DNA of 64,000 bases from Vespula vulgaris (taxonomy: Eukaryota; Arthropoda; Insecta; Hymenoptera; Vespidae), in the NCBI RefSeq assembly GCF_905475345.1, contig NC_066592.1, forward strand, positions 6,852,001-6,916,000. Reading direction: 5' to 3'. Shown here in pieces: positions 27,990 through 37,739 of the stretch; the stretch's first letter is position 1, and each line of letters begins with the position of its first letter. The position numbers and the translations under genes are program-made. The notes under the pieces are model-generated. The model was not told the origin of the DNA, did not search any database, and saw only the letters and a list, made by a program, of their open reading frames with translations.

Positions 27990-28040
<51 letters not shown>
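27990..28040. repeat. CT dinucleotide microsatellite
   Basis: About 24 uninterrupted CT units preceded by CGCGTCCACGTCCGCGTCCA. Confidence 0.95.
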
Positions 28041-28043
<3 letters not shown>

Positions 28044-28545
28044 ATAATATTATATACAATTATTATACGCATATAGAGACCGATGAAAAGGGAGTTTTCC
28101 TTTGTTCAAAGTATTTGCAACAGCACTCGGTACGATGTAACCGAGCTCTCGCGCGGCTCAAAGTACAGACGAGATTTACCGAGAAATAAAGAAAAATGTA
28201 CGAGATACGGTTATAAGCGGGCTTCTATATACACACACACACATATGTATTACATAAGTACATACATATGTACATACATACATATACACGCTTACATACG
28301 TAAAGGTACGTACGCTAAGAGCGGATGATATGGCGGTCGAGCAGCGAAGGAAAATGCTTTTAGCGCGTTCGCGGATGAATTACGCGAGCTTATTAAAGCG
28401 CTTCTTCTTTCGTTCGTACCTATCTCGGCGGACAGGCGTGAACCAATTGTGTAAGAGAAAGAAGAAAGGCCGTTTGGAAAACGGTTTCCTTTCGTTCGGT
28501 TCTCTCTAGAAAAATTCCTCTTCTTCTTTTTCTCTATCTTTCTCT

Positions 28546-28576
<31 letters not shown>

Positions 28577-28645
28577 TTCTCTATTTTTCTCTTTTACTTA
28601 TTCCTCTCTTCTTCAACCTCTTTTTCTTCATCCTCTTCTCCTCCT

Positions 28646-28655
28646 TTCTTTCTTC

Positions 28656-28690
<35 letters not shown>

Positions 28691-28710
28691 GCTTTCTTTC
28701 TTTCTTTCTA
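28646..28710. repeat. TTTC tetranucleotide microsatellite
   Basis: About 15 TTTC units with one GCTT interruption. Confidence 0.9.
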
Positions 28711-29433
28711 CCGCTTTGCTCGTTCTCTTCTCTCTCGTCGTATCTACGTAGACGTTTCTTTACTCTAGCGCAAATTTCTCGCACGAAGGAAAGGAAACCA
28801 ATTACCCTCTCTGCCAGCCAACGCTTTCTCTCCTTCCACCTTTAAGAAGTGAGCTTTTCCAGCAATTCTTTTAAATGTTCTCGAGTAATGTAGGTACCAC
28901 CAACATTATTACAAATTTTTCTTACTGCGAACAAATATTATTGCATGAATAGATACATGCGTATTACAAAAAAGAAAAAGAAAAGGAAGAAGAGAAAGGA
29001 AAGAAAGAGAAAGAAAGAGAAAGAAAGAGAAAAAAGATTCTCGACGAACAAAGCCGATAATTATTTCCATTGATTCTACGTATTCGTTATTACTATTAAT
29101 CGTTATTATACGTACAATGTTCTATGGAAAATGAAAAATCGTATTATCTTGGGTTATCTAATAGTTAATAAAAATTCTATTCGAGTAAACATCCATCGAG
29201 TTATCTATAGAGTTTTCTCTCTTTCTCTCTCTCTCTCTCTTTCTCTCTCTTTTTCTCTCTCACCCTTTTCCGTATTATCGCGACTCCTAAGCTGCGTGCA
29301 GCCGTGCCGAAGAAGGAGAGTCCCTCGTTCGAAAATTCACGGGGTCGGAGTCCCGTTATCGCGGAGCTACCGGGAGAGAACGTGCATATCAGCTTTGTGG
29401 TCAGATAAGGGTGATTTCGCGCGAGTTGGAGTA

Positions 29434-29443
29434 AGAGAGAGAT

Positions 29444-29494
<51 letters not shown>
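29434..29494. repeat. GA dinucleotide microsatellite
   Basis: Sixty bases of GA with few interruptions; flanked by unique CpG-containing segments 29265-29430 and 29495-29680. Confidence 0.95.
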
Positions 29495-29496
<2 letters not shown>

Positions 29497-29698
29497 GCAC
29501 TGCCGGGAGTACAGCCGAGAAAATTATGCGAGCCACCGTCGAATCGGCTTGTACACGAACACGAGTTAGATGCCTATGGTTCTCTGGTGTTTGGCGAGTT
29601 CGACGTGAAAGGGAGAAAATCGACGTCCCTTCTGTGATTCTTGGTTTTACACTCGGTCGAGCGAGAAAAGGGTGAGTTGAGAAATGAGAGAGAGTTAG

Positions 29699-29737
<39 letters not shown>

Positions 29738-30129
29738 AAACGAGAGAACGACCATGTGTTGTTGGTTGATGCGAAAAACTGGACGGGGTTGAAAAAGATA
29801 GAAAGAGTAAGTAAGCGTACGTTGAAAAGGAAAAGAAAGAGATAAAATTGAAAGAGACGGAAAGAGAAACAGAGAGAGAGAGAGAGAGAGAGAGAATAGA
29901 GCAAAGTAAGAACGTGTTGCGATCTAATGCGTTACGATCTCAATGAGAAAAAAGGTATGGTTCAGTATGAAATAAAACGAGAGAGAAGGAAGAATATAAA
30001 GATTAAGAGAGAAAAAAAACTTGAAAGAGAGATAGAGAAAAAGAGATAGAGATAGAGACAGAGAGAAAAAGAGAAAGAGAAAGAAAGAGAGAGAGAGAGA
30101 GAGGGAAGAATGAAGGGAAATCATCAAAG

Positions 30130-30326
30130 AGGATCGAGCTAAATGGCCGTGGAAATGGAAGTGTTTTTTACGAGGTTACCCAGCACTCGAAACTCGAAGT
30201 GGCCTGAAGCCCTCGCTCGCTTGCGTTTCGCTACCCCCCTGGGGGTTTATGATCGCTCATTCGAGCCCAACCCGGGCATCCTCGCATGTGCGCGAAAGCA
30301 GCATCCCATTTAACAGAGACACGCAG
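30130..30326 (+). other. GC-rich unique island ending at a donor-like site
   Basis: A run of about 200 repeat-free bases between GA-rich DNA and an AT/GT tract. It includes TACCCCCCTGGGGG and CCCAACCCGGGC, and ends at ACACGCAG|GTGAGGG (GT at 30327-30328). The upstream side is purine-rich, so no acceptor is available on this strand; a first exon or 5' UTR exon would fit. No open frame of note. Confidence 0.18.
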
Positions 30327-30423
30327 GTGAGGGAACATTCGTGATAATAAAAATAACGCCTTTTCTTTCTCTTTCTCTTTTTCTCTCTTTCTTTCTCTTT
30401 CTTTCTGTTTCTCTCTTTTTATA

Positions 30424-30459
<36 letters not shown>

Positions 30460-30865
30460 ATTTTTTTTCTACGTACAAGAAAGAGAGAGAAAAAGAGAAC
30501 GAACCTTCGAGCAAGCAGAAAACGCGCGAAAAAGATCTCGCCGTGATCACGGAAGGATAGAATTTTTTATACGCGTGTTACGGTCACAATCCTTTTTCGA
30601 ATTACGTTAACTTTATAAAAGATACAACGGGCGAAAGGAGAAAGAGAAAGGAAGGGAAAGAAAAAAAAAACAGAAAGAAAAGAGGAGGAACAATAAAAAG
30701 AAGAAAAGAAAAATTAAAAACAAACGAAAAGGAACGAAACATTGCGCGGCTCACAATCGGATTTCTCCCATGAGAATGTTTTTCTGTTATATGCATGGTG
30801 AAATTTTCGTCAGATCGAGAAAAAAATAACGAAATAAAGAAAAGAAAGAAAAAGAAAAGAAAAGT

Positions 30866-30925
30866 ACAGAAAAGAAAAGCAAAGAAAAGAAAAGCAAAGA
30901 AAAGAAAAGCAAAGAAAAGAAAAGA
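30866..30925. repeat. 15-bp purine minisatellite
   Basis: Unit AAAGAAAAGAAAAGC, with the marker C at 30880, 30895 and 30910; a fourth unit loses it. Read on the plus strand it gives a five-residue Lys/Arg/Ala period. Confidence 0.9.
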
Positions 30926-31108
30926 AAAGAAAGAAAGAACAAGAGATTCGCGACGCGTTAACCGAAAGGTCGCGTTGTTCATTTCCTGCTAATATTCATT
31001 CAGTCTCGGTCTGTAAGGGTAGATGGAAATGCACTTTTATTACGACGCTGCAAAACCACCGGGCCGAGCAGAAGAAACGAATTCAGCGGTTCGCGTTGTC
31101 TCCTCTTC

Positions 31109-31147
<39 letters not shown>
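31109..31147. repeat. CT dinucleotide microsatellite
   Basis: About 19 CT units followed by CTAT-type variants. Confidence 0.95.
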
Positions 31148-31152
<5 letters not shown>

Positions 31153-31363
31153 ATCTCTATCTCTCTATCTATCTCTCTTTCCCCTCCCCTCCCCTCCTCC
31201 CCCTCTCCCTGTAGTATTTTTTCTCTTTATTTCCTTCCTATTCCCCTTTAGCCCGTAACCGTGCACTTTTCTCATCGTAAAATTAGTTCTTTTCCGATGA
31301 AAAAGCTTGTTTCTATCAAAGTTTGCCCGACCCTTTTTCCACGTAGATTACTCCGAAGCAGAT

Positions 31364-31400
<37 letters not shown>

Positions 31401-32022
31401 CTCTCATTTCTTCTCCCTCTTTCTCCCTTCAAAGTTATTACGGGGATATAACGAATTTGAATTATAATTCGCGTGGCAAATTGCTGAAGAGATGCGGCCA
31501 CCGCAATACACATTTGCGCATGTATAATACGTGAAAGAAGAGCTTTCTCCTCTTTCTATCCTTTTTCTCCTCGTCAAGCTCGTCACTTTTTGTTGTTCTT
31601 CGTTCTTTTTTTTTTTTGTCGTTTCCTGTACGTCCTTTTTCTTTCTTCCTTCCTTTCCCTCCAACCACTCGCCAAGCAGATACGAACAGAGAAAAGAAGA
31701 ATCGACGAAAATGTCGAAGAACGACAGCGTATATATGCGTCCGAGTAGGAAGACGTAAGGGGTGGTTGTTGCATCGAAGGGCCTCGATTTTACTCGCTTT
31801 GTGTACGTGAACGAGACAAAGCGGCGCCTTGCCGTGAACTTAACACGTTCCTGATATTCGAGATAATAGGATGCCTGTGCGTTATGACACGTATATACGC
31901 GAACACGAACGAACACAACTACGTACGTACGCATTTGCACGCAAGTATACGTTTGTGCGTGCAGTGTATATGTATGTATAGGTGATGTATACGTGTGCTT
32001 TGCAAGCACAGTAGAGATTTAC

Positions 32023-32100
32023 CGTTTTCAGTAGTAGTCCGATGCTACGGGAAACGTATTTACGCGTGCGCGTGAACAACAAAGCGTGGAACCTATCTAC
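32023..32100 (-). CDS. Weak candidate internal exon, 26 codons, phase 0 on both sides
   Basis: On the minus strand a C/T-rich run ending CCTTCCTCTCCCCCAG (AG at 32102-32101) precedes 78 nt that are open only in phase 0. They read VDRFHALLFTRTRKYV, then SRSIGLLLKT, and stop at ACG|GTAAATC (GT at 32022-32021). Length is a multiple of three and both borders look usable. It shares the strand of the peptide gene 2.2 kb upstream but not its splice phase, and I recognise no domain. Chance remains likely. Confidence 0.18.
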
Positions 32101-32532
32101 CTGGGGGAGAGGAAGGGGGAGCTGATAGGGGAAGAGGGTGGTAGATAGTGCGACGAGCAAAAACGAAGATTTATCTAGATGCCTCTAGCATACCACCATA
32201 GAACGAAGGAAATGACACTTATTAACTCGACTTCGAGGCTTTTAGCCATCGACTCCACTGAAATACGAGTGGGTAGAAATCAAATTTGTGGAAAGACAGA
32301 GACGAATGGCATAGCCATCCTTCTGCTTCTATCTATGCTCTCTGTCTGTCTCTCTTTCTCTCATTTCGGCTTAATCCAATACAAGGTCTCGTCGATGTAG
32401 ACTGACCAAATAGGAAAACTGAATTTCTTTCTATCTATTTGTCTATATATTTATTGAGATCGAAGAAGGATTTATCCTTTTTTTTTGCTTTTTCTTTCTT
32501 CTTTTTTCTCTTTCTTGATTCTATTGCATATG

Positions 32533-32563
<31 letters not shown>

Positions 32564-33733
32564 TATTTATATTTATATATTTATATGTAGTGAGAATATC
32601 TCTATACAAAACGATAGCTTCTGCAACGTACTGCGAATTCGACTCTTCATTCCTCCCTTTTTTTCTCCCTTTCCCTCTCTCTCTCTCTCTCTCTCTCTCT
32701 TTCCATCTAAATAATAGATAAGAAGCTAACCTTTATTAATACTTAATTAAATTTTATCTCACTTTGATATTCCTATCGTACACAGAGTTGACATTTATAT
32801 TGTTATTACTATTAACTTTATATCAGTTATATTCTGTCTCTCTCTCTTTCTCTCTTCTATTCTTCTTTCGTATTCCCTTGCGTGTACAGTAAATTTTCTT
32901 CTGTCTATCTACCTCGAACGATCTCCCTCGCGTTTCGTGCCATTATCGAGTTTCAAGTCTTCCGAGAGTTTCGGGGAGCTTTCAAAGTGGCGACACTTCG
33001 ATCTCGACAAAGAGAGTCATACCGTCGTTCTAGCCGAGGCGAACTCTTAAAGCCGCCAATTAAGTCGGAAGGGTGGAAAGTCCGGTTACCTTGTCTCTCC
33101 TTCTCCCACCCTTTCTCCCTCCCACTCCCTCACACCCACCCACCGTGCGCTATTCTTCGACGCACTGCGGTTCCTTTGCAATGAACCTATCGTAACCGGT
33201 ACGGTAACTCGACCAACGAGCCACTTTGCTTTCAATCGTGCGGGCAAGCTCTCGGACGTTTCGCGATGGTCAACTTTGACTATTGCTCGCGGTTACTTGA
33301 CCGGTAATCACCAAAATTGTTTGTTACTTCCTGAGTAAGTTACTTACTACTGAGTAAGTAAGCGTGTGCATGTATGCATGGATATATTTGTGTGTATGTG
33401 TGTGTGTGAAAGAGAGAGAGAGAGAGAGAGAAGTCTTGAGAACATTGCTAGCGTGCATTGAAAGGAAAGAAAATGAAAAAGAAAAAAGAATGAAAGAGAA
33501 AGAGAGAGAGAAAAAAGAAGAAGTGATAGAGGAAAATGGACGATTAATAATCAGGAAGCCCTTTATTTCTACTTCCTTTGAAATTTCTAAGAGAATGCAA
33601 ATAAAGTCAGACAAAGTTCTAACGCATCTACGGAATTATCCGCAAATTCTGTGCCTCGCGTAAATGTCACATGAGAGAGAAAGAGAGAGAGAGAGAGAGA
33701 AACAGACAGACAGGCAGATAGACCAAATGAGAC

Positions 33734-33765
<32 letters not shown>

Positions 33766-33937
33766 CGTACGATGTTTGAATTCACGAAGACAAACCGTGA
33801 CTTATGCAAAGGCGCGCTGCCGTCTCTGAAAATGTGATACGACGAGTGGTATCTGCATAAGCAGACATGATAACGCTAGCTAGCGAATGGTATGCGAGTA
33901 TGTCGGAACTTTCTTGTACCGGAGACGTAATTATACG

Positions 33938-33939
<2 letters not shown>

Positions 33940-34003
<64 letters not shown>

Positions 34004-34030
34004 TGTATGTATGTATGTATATATGTATAT
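33940..34030. repeat. AT then GTAT microsatellite
   Basis: About 18 AT units followed by 11 GTAT units and AT. It lies just downstream of the candidate peptide gene. Confidence 0.95.
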
Positions 34031-34295
34031 TTCGTATGTAATATAATATAATACAATATAAGTATTACAAAGGTACATATCCATGTATAATACAAGTGTA
34101 ATATAGATAGGAAAATTCTGAACAATTTAGAAAAATGTAAAATCATAAATTCTAAGCAATGAGAAAAAGAAATATCGTGCGAAATAAAAAGAAAGAATTA
34201 GAAAAATAGAAAAAGGCAAAAGAAAAGAAATAAAAGAAGAAGGAAAAACAGAAAGAAAAGAAAGAAAGAAAGAAGGAAAGAAAATCAAATCAAAT

Positions 34296-34440
34296 TTATA
34301 AGGTCCGACGTCCATTGACAATAATAGGAACATCGTATTTACTTAAAATCCCGGCCAAAATGTCTAGTCGTCTTCGTCGTGGAAACGAGGCGCCATTCAA
34401 AAGGGAGTACAAAACGTTGAAACGTTCGGTGAGAAGAAGA
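34296..34440 (-). CDS. Terminal exon with tetrabasic site and Gly-Arg-Arg amidation signal
   Basis: A pyrimidine tract of roughly 90 bases on the minus strand (34533-34445) ends in TTTCCTCCAG, with AG at 34442-34441, a strong 3' splice site. The exon then reads, in the phase that accepts two prior bases, LLLTERFNVLYSLLNGASFP, RRRR, LDILAGILSKYDVPIIVN, GRR, TL and TAA (34298-34296). The 18-residue segment bounded by RRRR and GRR has the geometry of an amidated bioactive peptide at the C-terminal end of its precursor. Its length matches pigment-dispersing factor, but the residues do not match that family, so no name is given. A frame on the opposite strand is also open here (34315-34668). It is Gly/Glu-rich further on and lacks comparable processing motifs. 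Confidence 0.5.
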
Positions 34441-34684
34441 CTGGAGGAAACGATGGAAGGAGGTGGAGGTGAAGATGGAGGTGGAAGTGGAGAGGGAGGA
34501 GGAGAGAAGGAGGAGAAGGAGAATAAGGGGTGGAGAAACGCGAAGACTAATTTGTCTATCCCGAGTACAATCGAGAAAAGGACGGTAGGAAAGGTCCGCC
34601 GTTATGTGGCACGGTTGAGTGTGCATTACGTCGAGACTGAGAAGGAAACGGAGAGAGATGGAGAGTGAGAAAAAGATAGAAGAT

Positions 34685-34731
<47 letters not shown>

Positions 34732-35243
34732 CCCATTCACGAGTCCTTCCGACGTTATTACCACGATCATCATAATCCACCCCTCGACGTTGTTTTCGCA
34801 CGGGTTCACGACAGATTCCCGAGCGACCTTGGTGGATTAAGGATCTCATTCTCCTCCATCTCTTCATCTCTCTTTATCTCTCTCTCTCTCTCTCTCTCTT
34901 TCTCTTAAAATCCAACGAACTATACGCTTTCTCTTTCTTTCTCTATCTCTCTTTCTCTCTTTCTTTTTTTCCTTTTTCTATCATTCGGTAAAGGAAGAAA
35001 AAGAAAAAAGAAAAAAGAAACACGACCTGATTTAGTTTTCCGTATATCGGTTAAACTCAATTTCGCAGATCATCTCATCAAATCTATCTTATGGACAATT
35101 ATAGTTCTCTTCGAAGGACTACCGGTTGAGATCGAAGGATCAATAAATTTATTTATATTCGCTCACCTGTCCGTGGTGCACCCAGGATACTGGAGTGGAG
35201 CAGCAGAAAGCAAGTCAGCACCAATGACCGCTTCATCTTCGTT
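34296..35243 (-). CDS. Candidate three-exon gene for a secreted, amidated peptide precursor
   Basis: Inferred model: coding exons 35236-35167 (70 nt), 34903-34810 (94 nt) and 34440-34296 (145 nt), with introns of 263 and 369 bp. The sum is 309 nt, 102 codons plus stop, and the phases agree (1 then 2). Seen in order: signal peptide (residues 1 to about 19), an acidic/basic spacer partly coded by a GA microsatellite (24-43), a spacer ending in SFP (56-75), RRRR (76-79), an 18-residue segment (80-97), GRR (98-100), and TL before the stop. From knowledge of prohormones, RRRR is a convertase site, and Gly followed by two basics marks C-terminal amidation and cleavage. A secreted neuropeptide, hormone or venom-type peptide is therefore likely. 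I do not recognise the family. An acceptor just before the start codon implies an upstream 5' UTR exon. The middle exon has weak splice sites, so the precise structure is uncertain. Confidence 0.45.
34441..34540 (-). promoter_or_regulatory. Long polypyrimidine tract / 3' splice site
   Basis: On the minus strand the sequence before 34440 is almost wholly C and T, with CTC, CTT and CAC triplets, for about 90 bases, and then CAG. This is the expected context of a 3' splice site and is the main reason for placing an exon at 34440. A second pyrimidine tract ending TTCCTTCTCAG lies at about 34680-34636. Its downstream frame stops at once in the phase required by the signal-peptide exon, so it was not used in the model. 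Confidence 0.5.
34682..34731. repeat. GA microsatellite inside the second candidate intron
   Basis: Two GA blocks on the plus strand; on the gene strand it is a CT tract that could support a 3' splice site. Confidence 0.9.
34810..34903 (-). CDS. Possible middle exon containing a coding GA microsatellite
   Basis: This is the only stretch I found between the two stronger exons that joins them in frame. Taken from the AG at 34905-34904 it completes the split codon as Glu and reads EKERERERE, IKRDEEMEENE, then ILNPPRSLGNLS. It can leave at TC|GTGAAC (GT at 34809-34808), or earlier at AAG|GTCGCT (34827), in the same phase. An in-frame TAA lies immediately upstream of the AG, so the exon cannot extend further 5'. 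The acceptor lacks a good pyrimidine tract and neither donor is strong. The Glu/Arg part is a GA repeat and would vary in length between individuals. A different or more distant middle exon remains possible. Confidence 0.28.
35167..35243 (-). CDS. Signal-peptide exon (start codon, 3' splice site, consensus donor)
   Basis: On the minus strand a pyrimidine-rich tract ending TTTCATTTCAG (35254-35244) is followed by AACGAAG and ATG (35236-35234), with A at -3. The frame reads MKRSLVLTCFLLLHSSILG then APRT, and stops one base into the next codon at ACAG|GTGAGC (donor GT at 35166-35165). This is a textbook signal peptide: basic N-terminus (K2, R3), hydrophobic core (LVLTCFLLL), then small or polar residues with likely cleavage near ILG/A. 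No microsatellite contributes to the frame, unlike almost every other open frame in the window. The intron is phase 1. The acceptor seven bases before ATG implies a non-coding first exon at higher coordinates, which I could not place. Confidence 0.7.
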
Positions 35244-35249
35244 CTGAAA

Positions 35250-36250
35250 TGAAAGAAAATAATTTTCTTTCTGACTAGAAATTGTTAATAGAGAAAGAGA
35301 GAGAGAGACAGAGAGAGAGAGAAAGAGGAAAACTAATAAATTTGAATTTTATGCATAAGATCAACCTATATCAGTATTATTTATTATTTATTATACAAGA
35401 GGGTCTCTTTTTAAACGTATCACGTCGAAAAGGGGGAGAATATTTCGTCGATCTTACTTTCGGATTAGCCATCGGAAGTCGATGGTGTATTGATGGATCG
35501 TTCTCACGATATATATATATATATATATCGTTCATCGAGATTGATCGTTCCTTCTTTACGAGCCAATCGGAATTCACCGTCAAAGTACATTACGGAGTTT
35601 TGAGTATAGGATCGTAAGATATTCGAAAAAGAATATTCGATTCCGATATTAATCTGACATGGTCATACATACTCGATCTTTCCAACAATGAGAATAATAA
35701 TGCATTAATAACAATTCGAGTCTTTTTATAGAAAGAGAAAGAAAGAAAGAGAGAAAGAGGAGAATATAAAAAGTAAAAAAAAAAAGAAAATAAAATAAAA
35801 AGAAAAAAAGAACAATTTCTCTCATCTCTTTTAATGAACTCGTTCAACAAAGTCCCATCGATCCGAAGTTCACACTTAACAAAAGGATCATAATCAGCGA
35901 ACGTTTGGCTCGTAAACATAAAACTTAATGGATGAAGGGAACGCCGAGTGAGAGGACGATAAAAAGGAAGGAAGAAAATGAAAAAAATGAACGAAGCGAG
36001 AGAGAACAAGAGGTAGAGAGAGAGGTAAAGAGAAAAAGAGAGAAAGAGAGAATGAGTGAGTGAGATAGCTAATGGAGAAGGATGGTACGGAGCAATGTGG
36101 TGAAGGAACGTAAATCCAAAAGGAGCAAGCGGAGGAGGATAACACGCATCGACACGGCCATCTCTAGCGTTAGAAACCATCGGAATCGGGTTTTCTGTGG
36201 TTCTCGACGAATATAACCGTTTCTGTGCGTTCGCGTGTGAAAGGACGGTA
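35250..36250. other. Region 5' of the candidate peptide gene
   Basis: For the minus-strand gene this is the first intron or upstream region. It has a GA tract (35291-35328), an AT tract (35510-35528) and A/G-rich DNA (35730-36065). I could not find a convincing 5' UTR exon or core promoter. Confidence 0.4.
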
Positions 36251-36252
36251 GT

Positions 36253-36306
36253 AAGAGAAGAGAAGAGAAGAGAAGAGAAGAGAAGAGAAGAAAAGAAAAG
36301 AGAAGA
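36253..36306. repeat. AGAAG pentanucleotide microsatellite
   Basis: About nine AGAAG units, degenerating to AAAAG. The same unit recurs at 36970-37015, 46926-46950, 53461-53521 and 54555-54600. Confidence 0.9.
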
Positions 36307-36452
36307 GTGTATGTGTAAGAGAGAGAGAGAGAGAGATGGATGGTTGTGTAGCTCTCGGTTCCATGTCAGGGTGCGTGGAATGTAATACGGTGGCCGGTAG
36401 CGTCACATGGGCTATTTAGGAGAAACTACCATGACGTCGAGGGTTGAAAGAG

Positions 36453-36457
<5 letters not shown>

Positions 36458-36505
<48 letters not shown>
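36458..36505. repeat. GA dinucleotide microsatellite
   Basis: About 22 GA units. Confidence 0.95.
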
Positions 36506-36506
<1 letters not shown>

Positions 36507-36579
36507 TAGGAGAGTCGTGAAAGAACCGATGCAACATGTCTTGATGTAAGAAAAAGACGACTAGATGCCGAAGGCGATG

Positions 36580-36748
36580 CATTTCTTCTTCTTCTTCTTT
36601 TTCTTCTTCTTCTTCTTCTTCTTCTTCTTCTGGAATACAGATCCTTTTCCAACTTCTTCATTTCTTTATATCCTTCTATCTTTCCCTCTTTATCTATCTA
36701 TCTTTCTTCATTCTTCATCCTTTTCTTCTTCTTCTTCTTCTTCTTCTT
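36580..36748. repeat. CTT trinucleotide arrays
   Basis: Two CTT arrays (36583-36630 and 36723-36748) around CT-rich DNA; give a poly-Phe false frame. Confidence 0.9.
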
Positions 36749-36944
36749 TTCTTTTTCTCTTTCTCACGTATTATCGTCTATGGTCTTTTTCTCTACGAAA
36801 GCAGTTTTTTTTCTCGTTAACCCCTTCCCACCATTTTCTTTTACCTCTGTGCCTCTTCTCTTTCTCCTCATTCAGGAAGATCGAGGAAGGGGTTGAAACG
36901 TTGCAGATGCGACTCGCGAGAGAAGAGAGCAGTTTCCGAGAGAA

Positions 36945-37120
36945 GAAGAAGAAGTAGAAGAAGATGAAGAACAGAAGAGAAGAGAAGAGAAGAGAAGAGA
37001 ACAGAAGAGAAGAGAGTATACGCTCGGCCGGCTTGCAAGCCTTCTACTTCCTCTAACTCCTCCTTCTTTTTCTCCTCCTCCTCCTCCTTCTCCTCCTCCT
37101 CCTCCTCCTCCTTCTCTTTC
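36945..37120. repeat. AAG / AGAAG arrays followed by CTC/CTT arrays
   Basis: Purine-only repeats (36942-37017) face pyrimidine-only repeats (37065-37135) across about 50 unique bases, so the two arms are largely complementary. Confidence 0.85.
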
Positions 37121-37139
37121 TACTCTTATTCCTCCTATT

Positions 37140-37260
37140 TCCCCACCTTCTCTATTTCTCTCCTTTCTTCGTGCTTGCGAAAAGCCAGACCATTGACACC
37201 GGATGCTCGGCCCGGCCATTGTTACCGCGACGGGCTAATAAAGAAAAATAAAGGCTCCTT
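37140..37260 (-). other. Unique island with acceptor-like site and good start-codon context
   Basis: On the minus strand TTTATTTTTCTTTATTAG (AG at 37236-37235) is followed by CCCGTCGCGGTAACA and ATGGCC (ATG at 37219-37217), a good animal start context. The frame reads MAGPSIRCQWSGFSQARRKE before passing into a purine-rich (Gly/Glu) repeat. It could be a start-codon exon ending near GAAG|GTGGGG, a regulatory island, or chance. The CCATTGTT on the plus strand resembles a SOX-type site. Confidence 0.15.
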
Positions 37261-37339
37261 CGTGGATATTAGCTCGGTTCTCTCACGGTCCTGGGATACC
37301 AGGCTGGCATCAAGAAGAGCCCGCGAGCGAGAAAGCGAG

Positions 37340-37384
<45 letters not shown>

Positions 37385-37739
37385 AAAAAGGGACAGAGAA
37401 AAGAAGAAAATGCAGCAGACGTTCAGCCTCGCAGCTTCCTCGAAGCTTTTAAACGGCACGTGTATTCCGAAAACACACGTTGAACGATGCCCTTTCAATG
37501 CATTTTTCAAGCTTCTATCGGATGTAAAAAGAGAAAAAAAGAAAAGGAAAGAAAGAGAGAAAAAATCAAAAAAGAAAAAAAAAGGAAACAAAGAAAAAGA
37601 AAAAGAAAAGAAAAATAGAAAAAGGGGAAACGGAAAAAAGGAAAAAAAAAGAAAAGAAAGCACAAGGAGTAACGATCGTCAAAAATGCAGAATCTCTTTC
37701 TAAGATACTTTTCACTTAATAATTTGTAATCCTATTTGA

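Larger units (their letters stand above)
23454..29433. other. CT-rich tracts and unique DNA, no supported gene
   Basis: CT arrays dominate the plus strand. 24230-24700 is AT-rich unique DNA. 25141-25274 is a GC-richer patch with four GCGCC words, a repeated AGCGCCGACTA (25189, 25245), and an 8-bp stem AATTAGCG/CGCTAATT (25165-25184). None has coding support. Confidence 0.5.
29495..34295. other. GA- then CT-rich DNA with unique islands
   Basis: GA/GAAA runs 29690-30120 and 30630-30940; CT runs 31110-31640. Unique stretches at 29495-29690, 31640-32400 and 32880-33300 carry frames of 60-100 codons without recognised domains; the best splice-bounded candidate is 32023-32100 (minus). Confidence 0.5.

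Noticed and set aside
29201..29755. 184-codon minus-strand frame with about 55 unique codons
   Set aside because: Both ends are GA/CT arrays and the unique middle is also open on the plus strand; no motif recognised, so chance is preferred.
30241..30290. TCGAGCCCAACCCGGGC, glance-like tRNA T-arm
   Set aside because: No matching A box, anticodon arm or acceptor stem on either strand.
31404..32009. 201-codon minus-strand open frame
   Set aside because: Mixed low-complexity translation with no domain; it overlaps several competing frames and lacks splice or start support.
33782..33830. Alternative last exon for the peptide gene (CACATTTTCAG then ETAARLCISHGLSS, stop)
   Set aside because: Phase 1 fits the signal exon, but it gives a 37-residue product without any processing site; the 34440 exon is far richer in meaning.
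34315..34668. Plus-strand frame antisense to the peptide exon
   Set aside because: It starts with TTG, turns into Gly/Glu repeat, and its DNA is the pyrimidine tract that serves the minus-strand acceptor. Not fully excluded.
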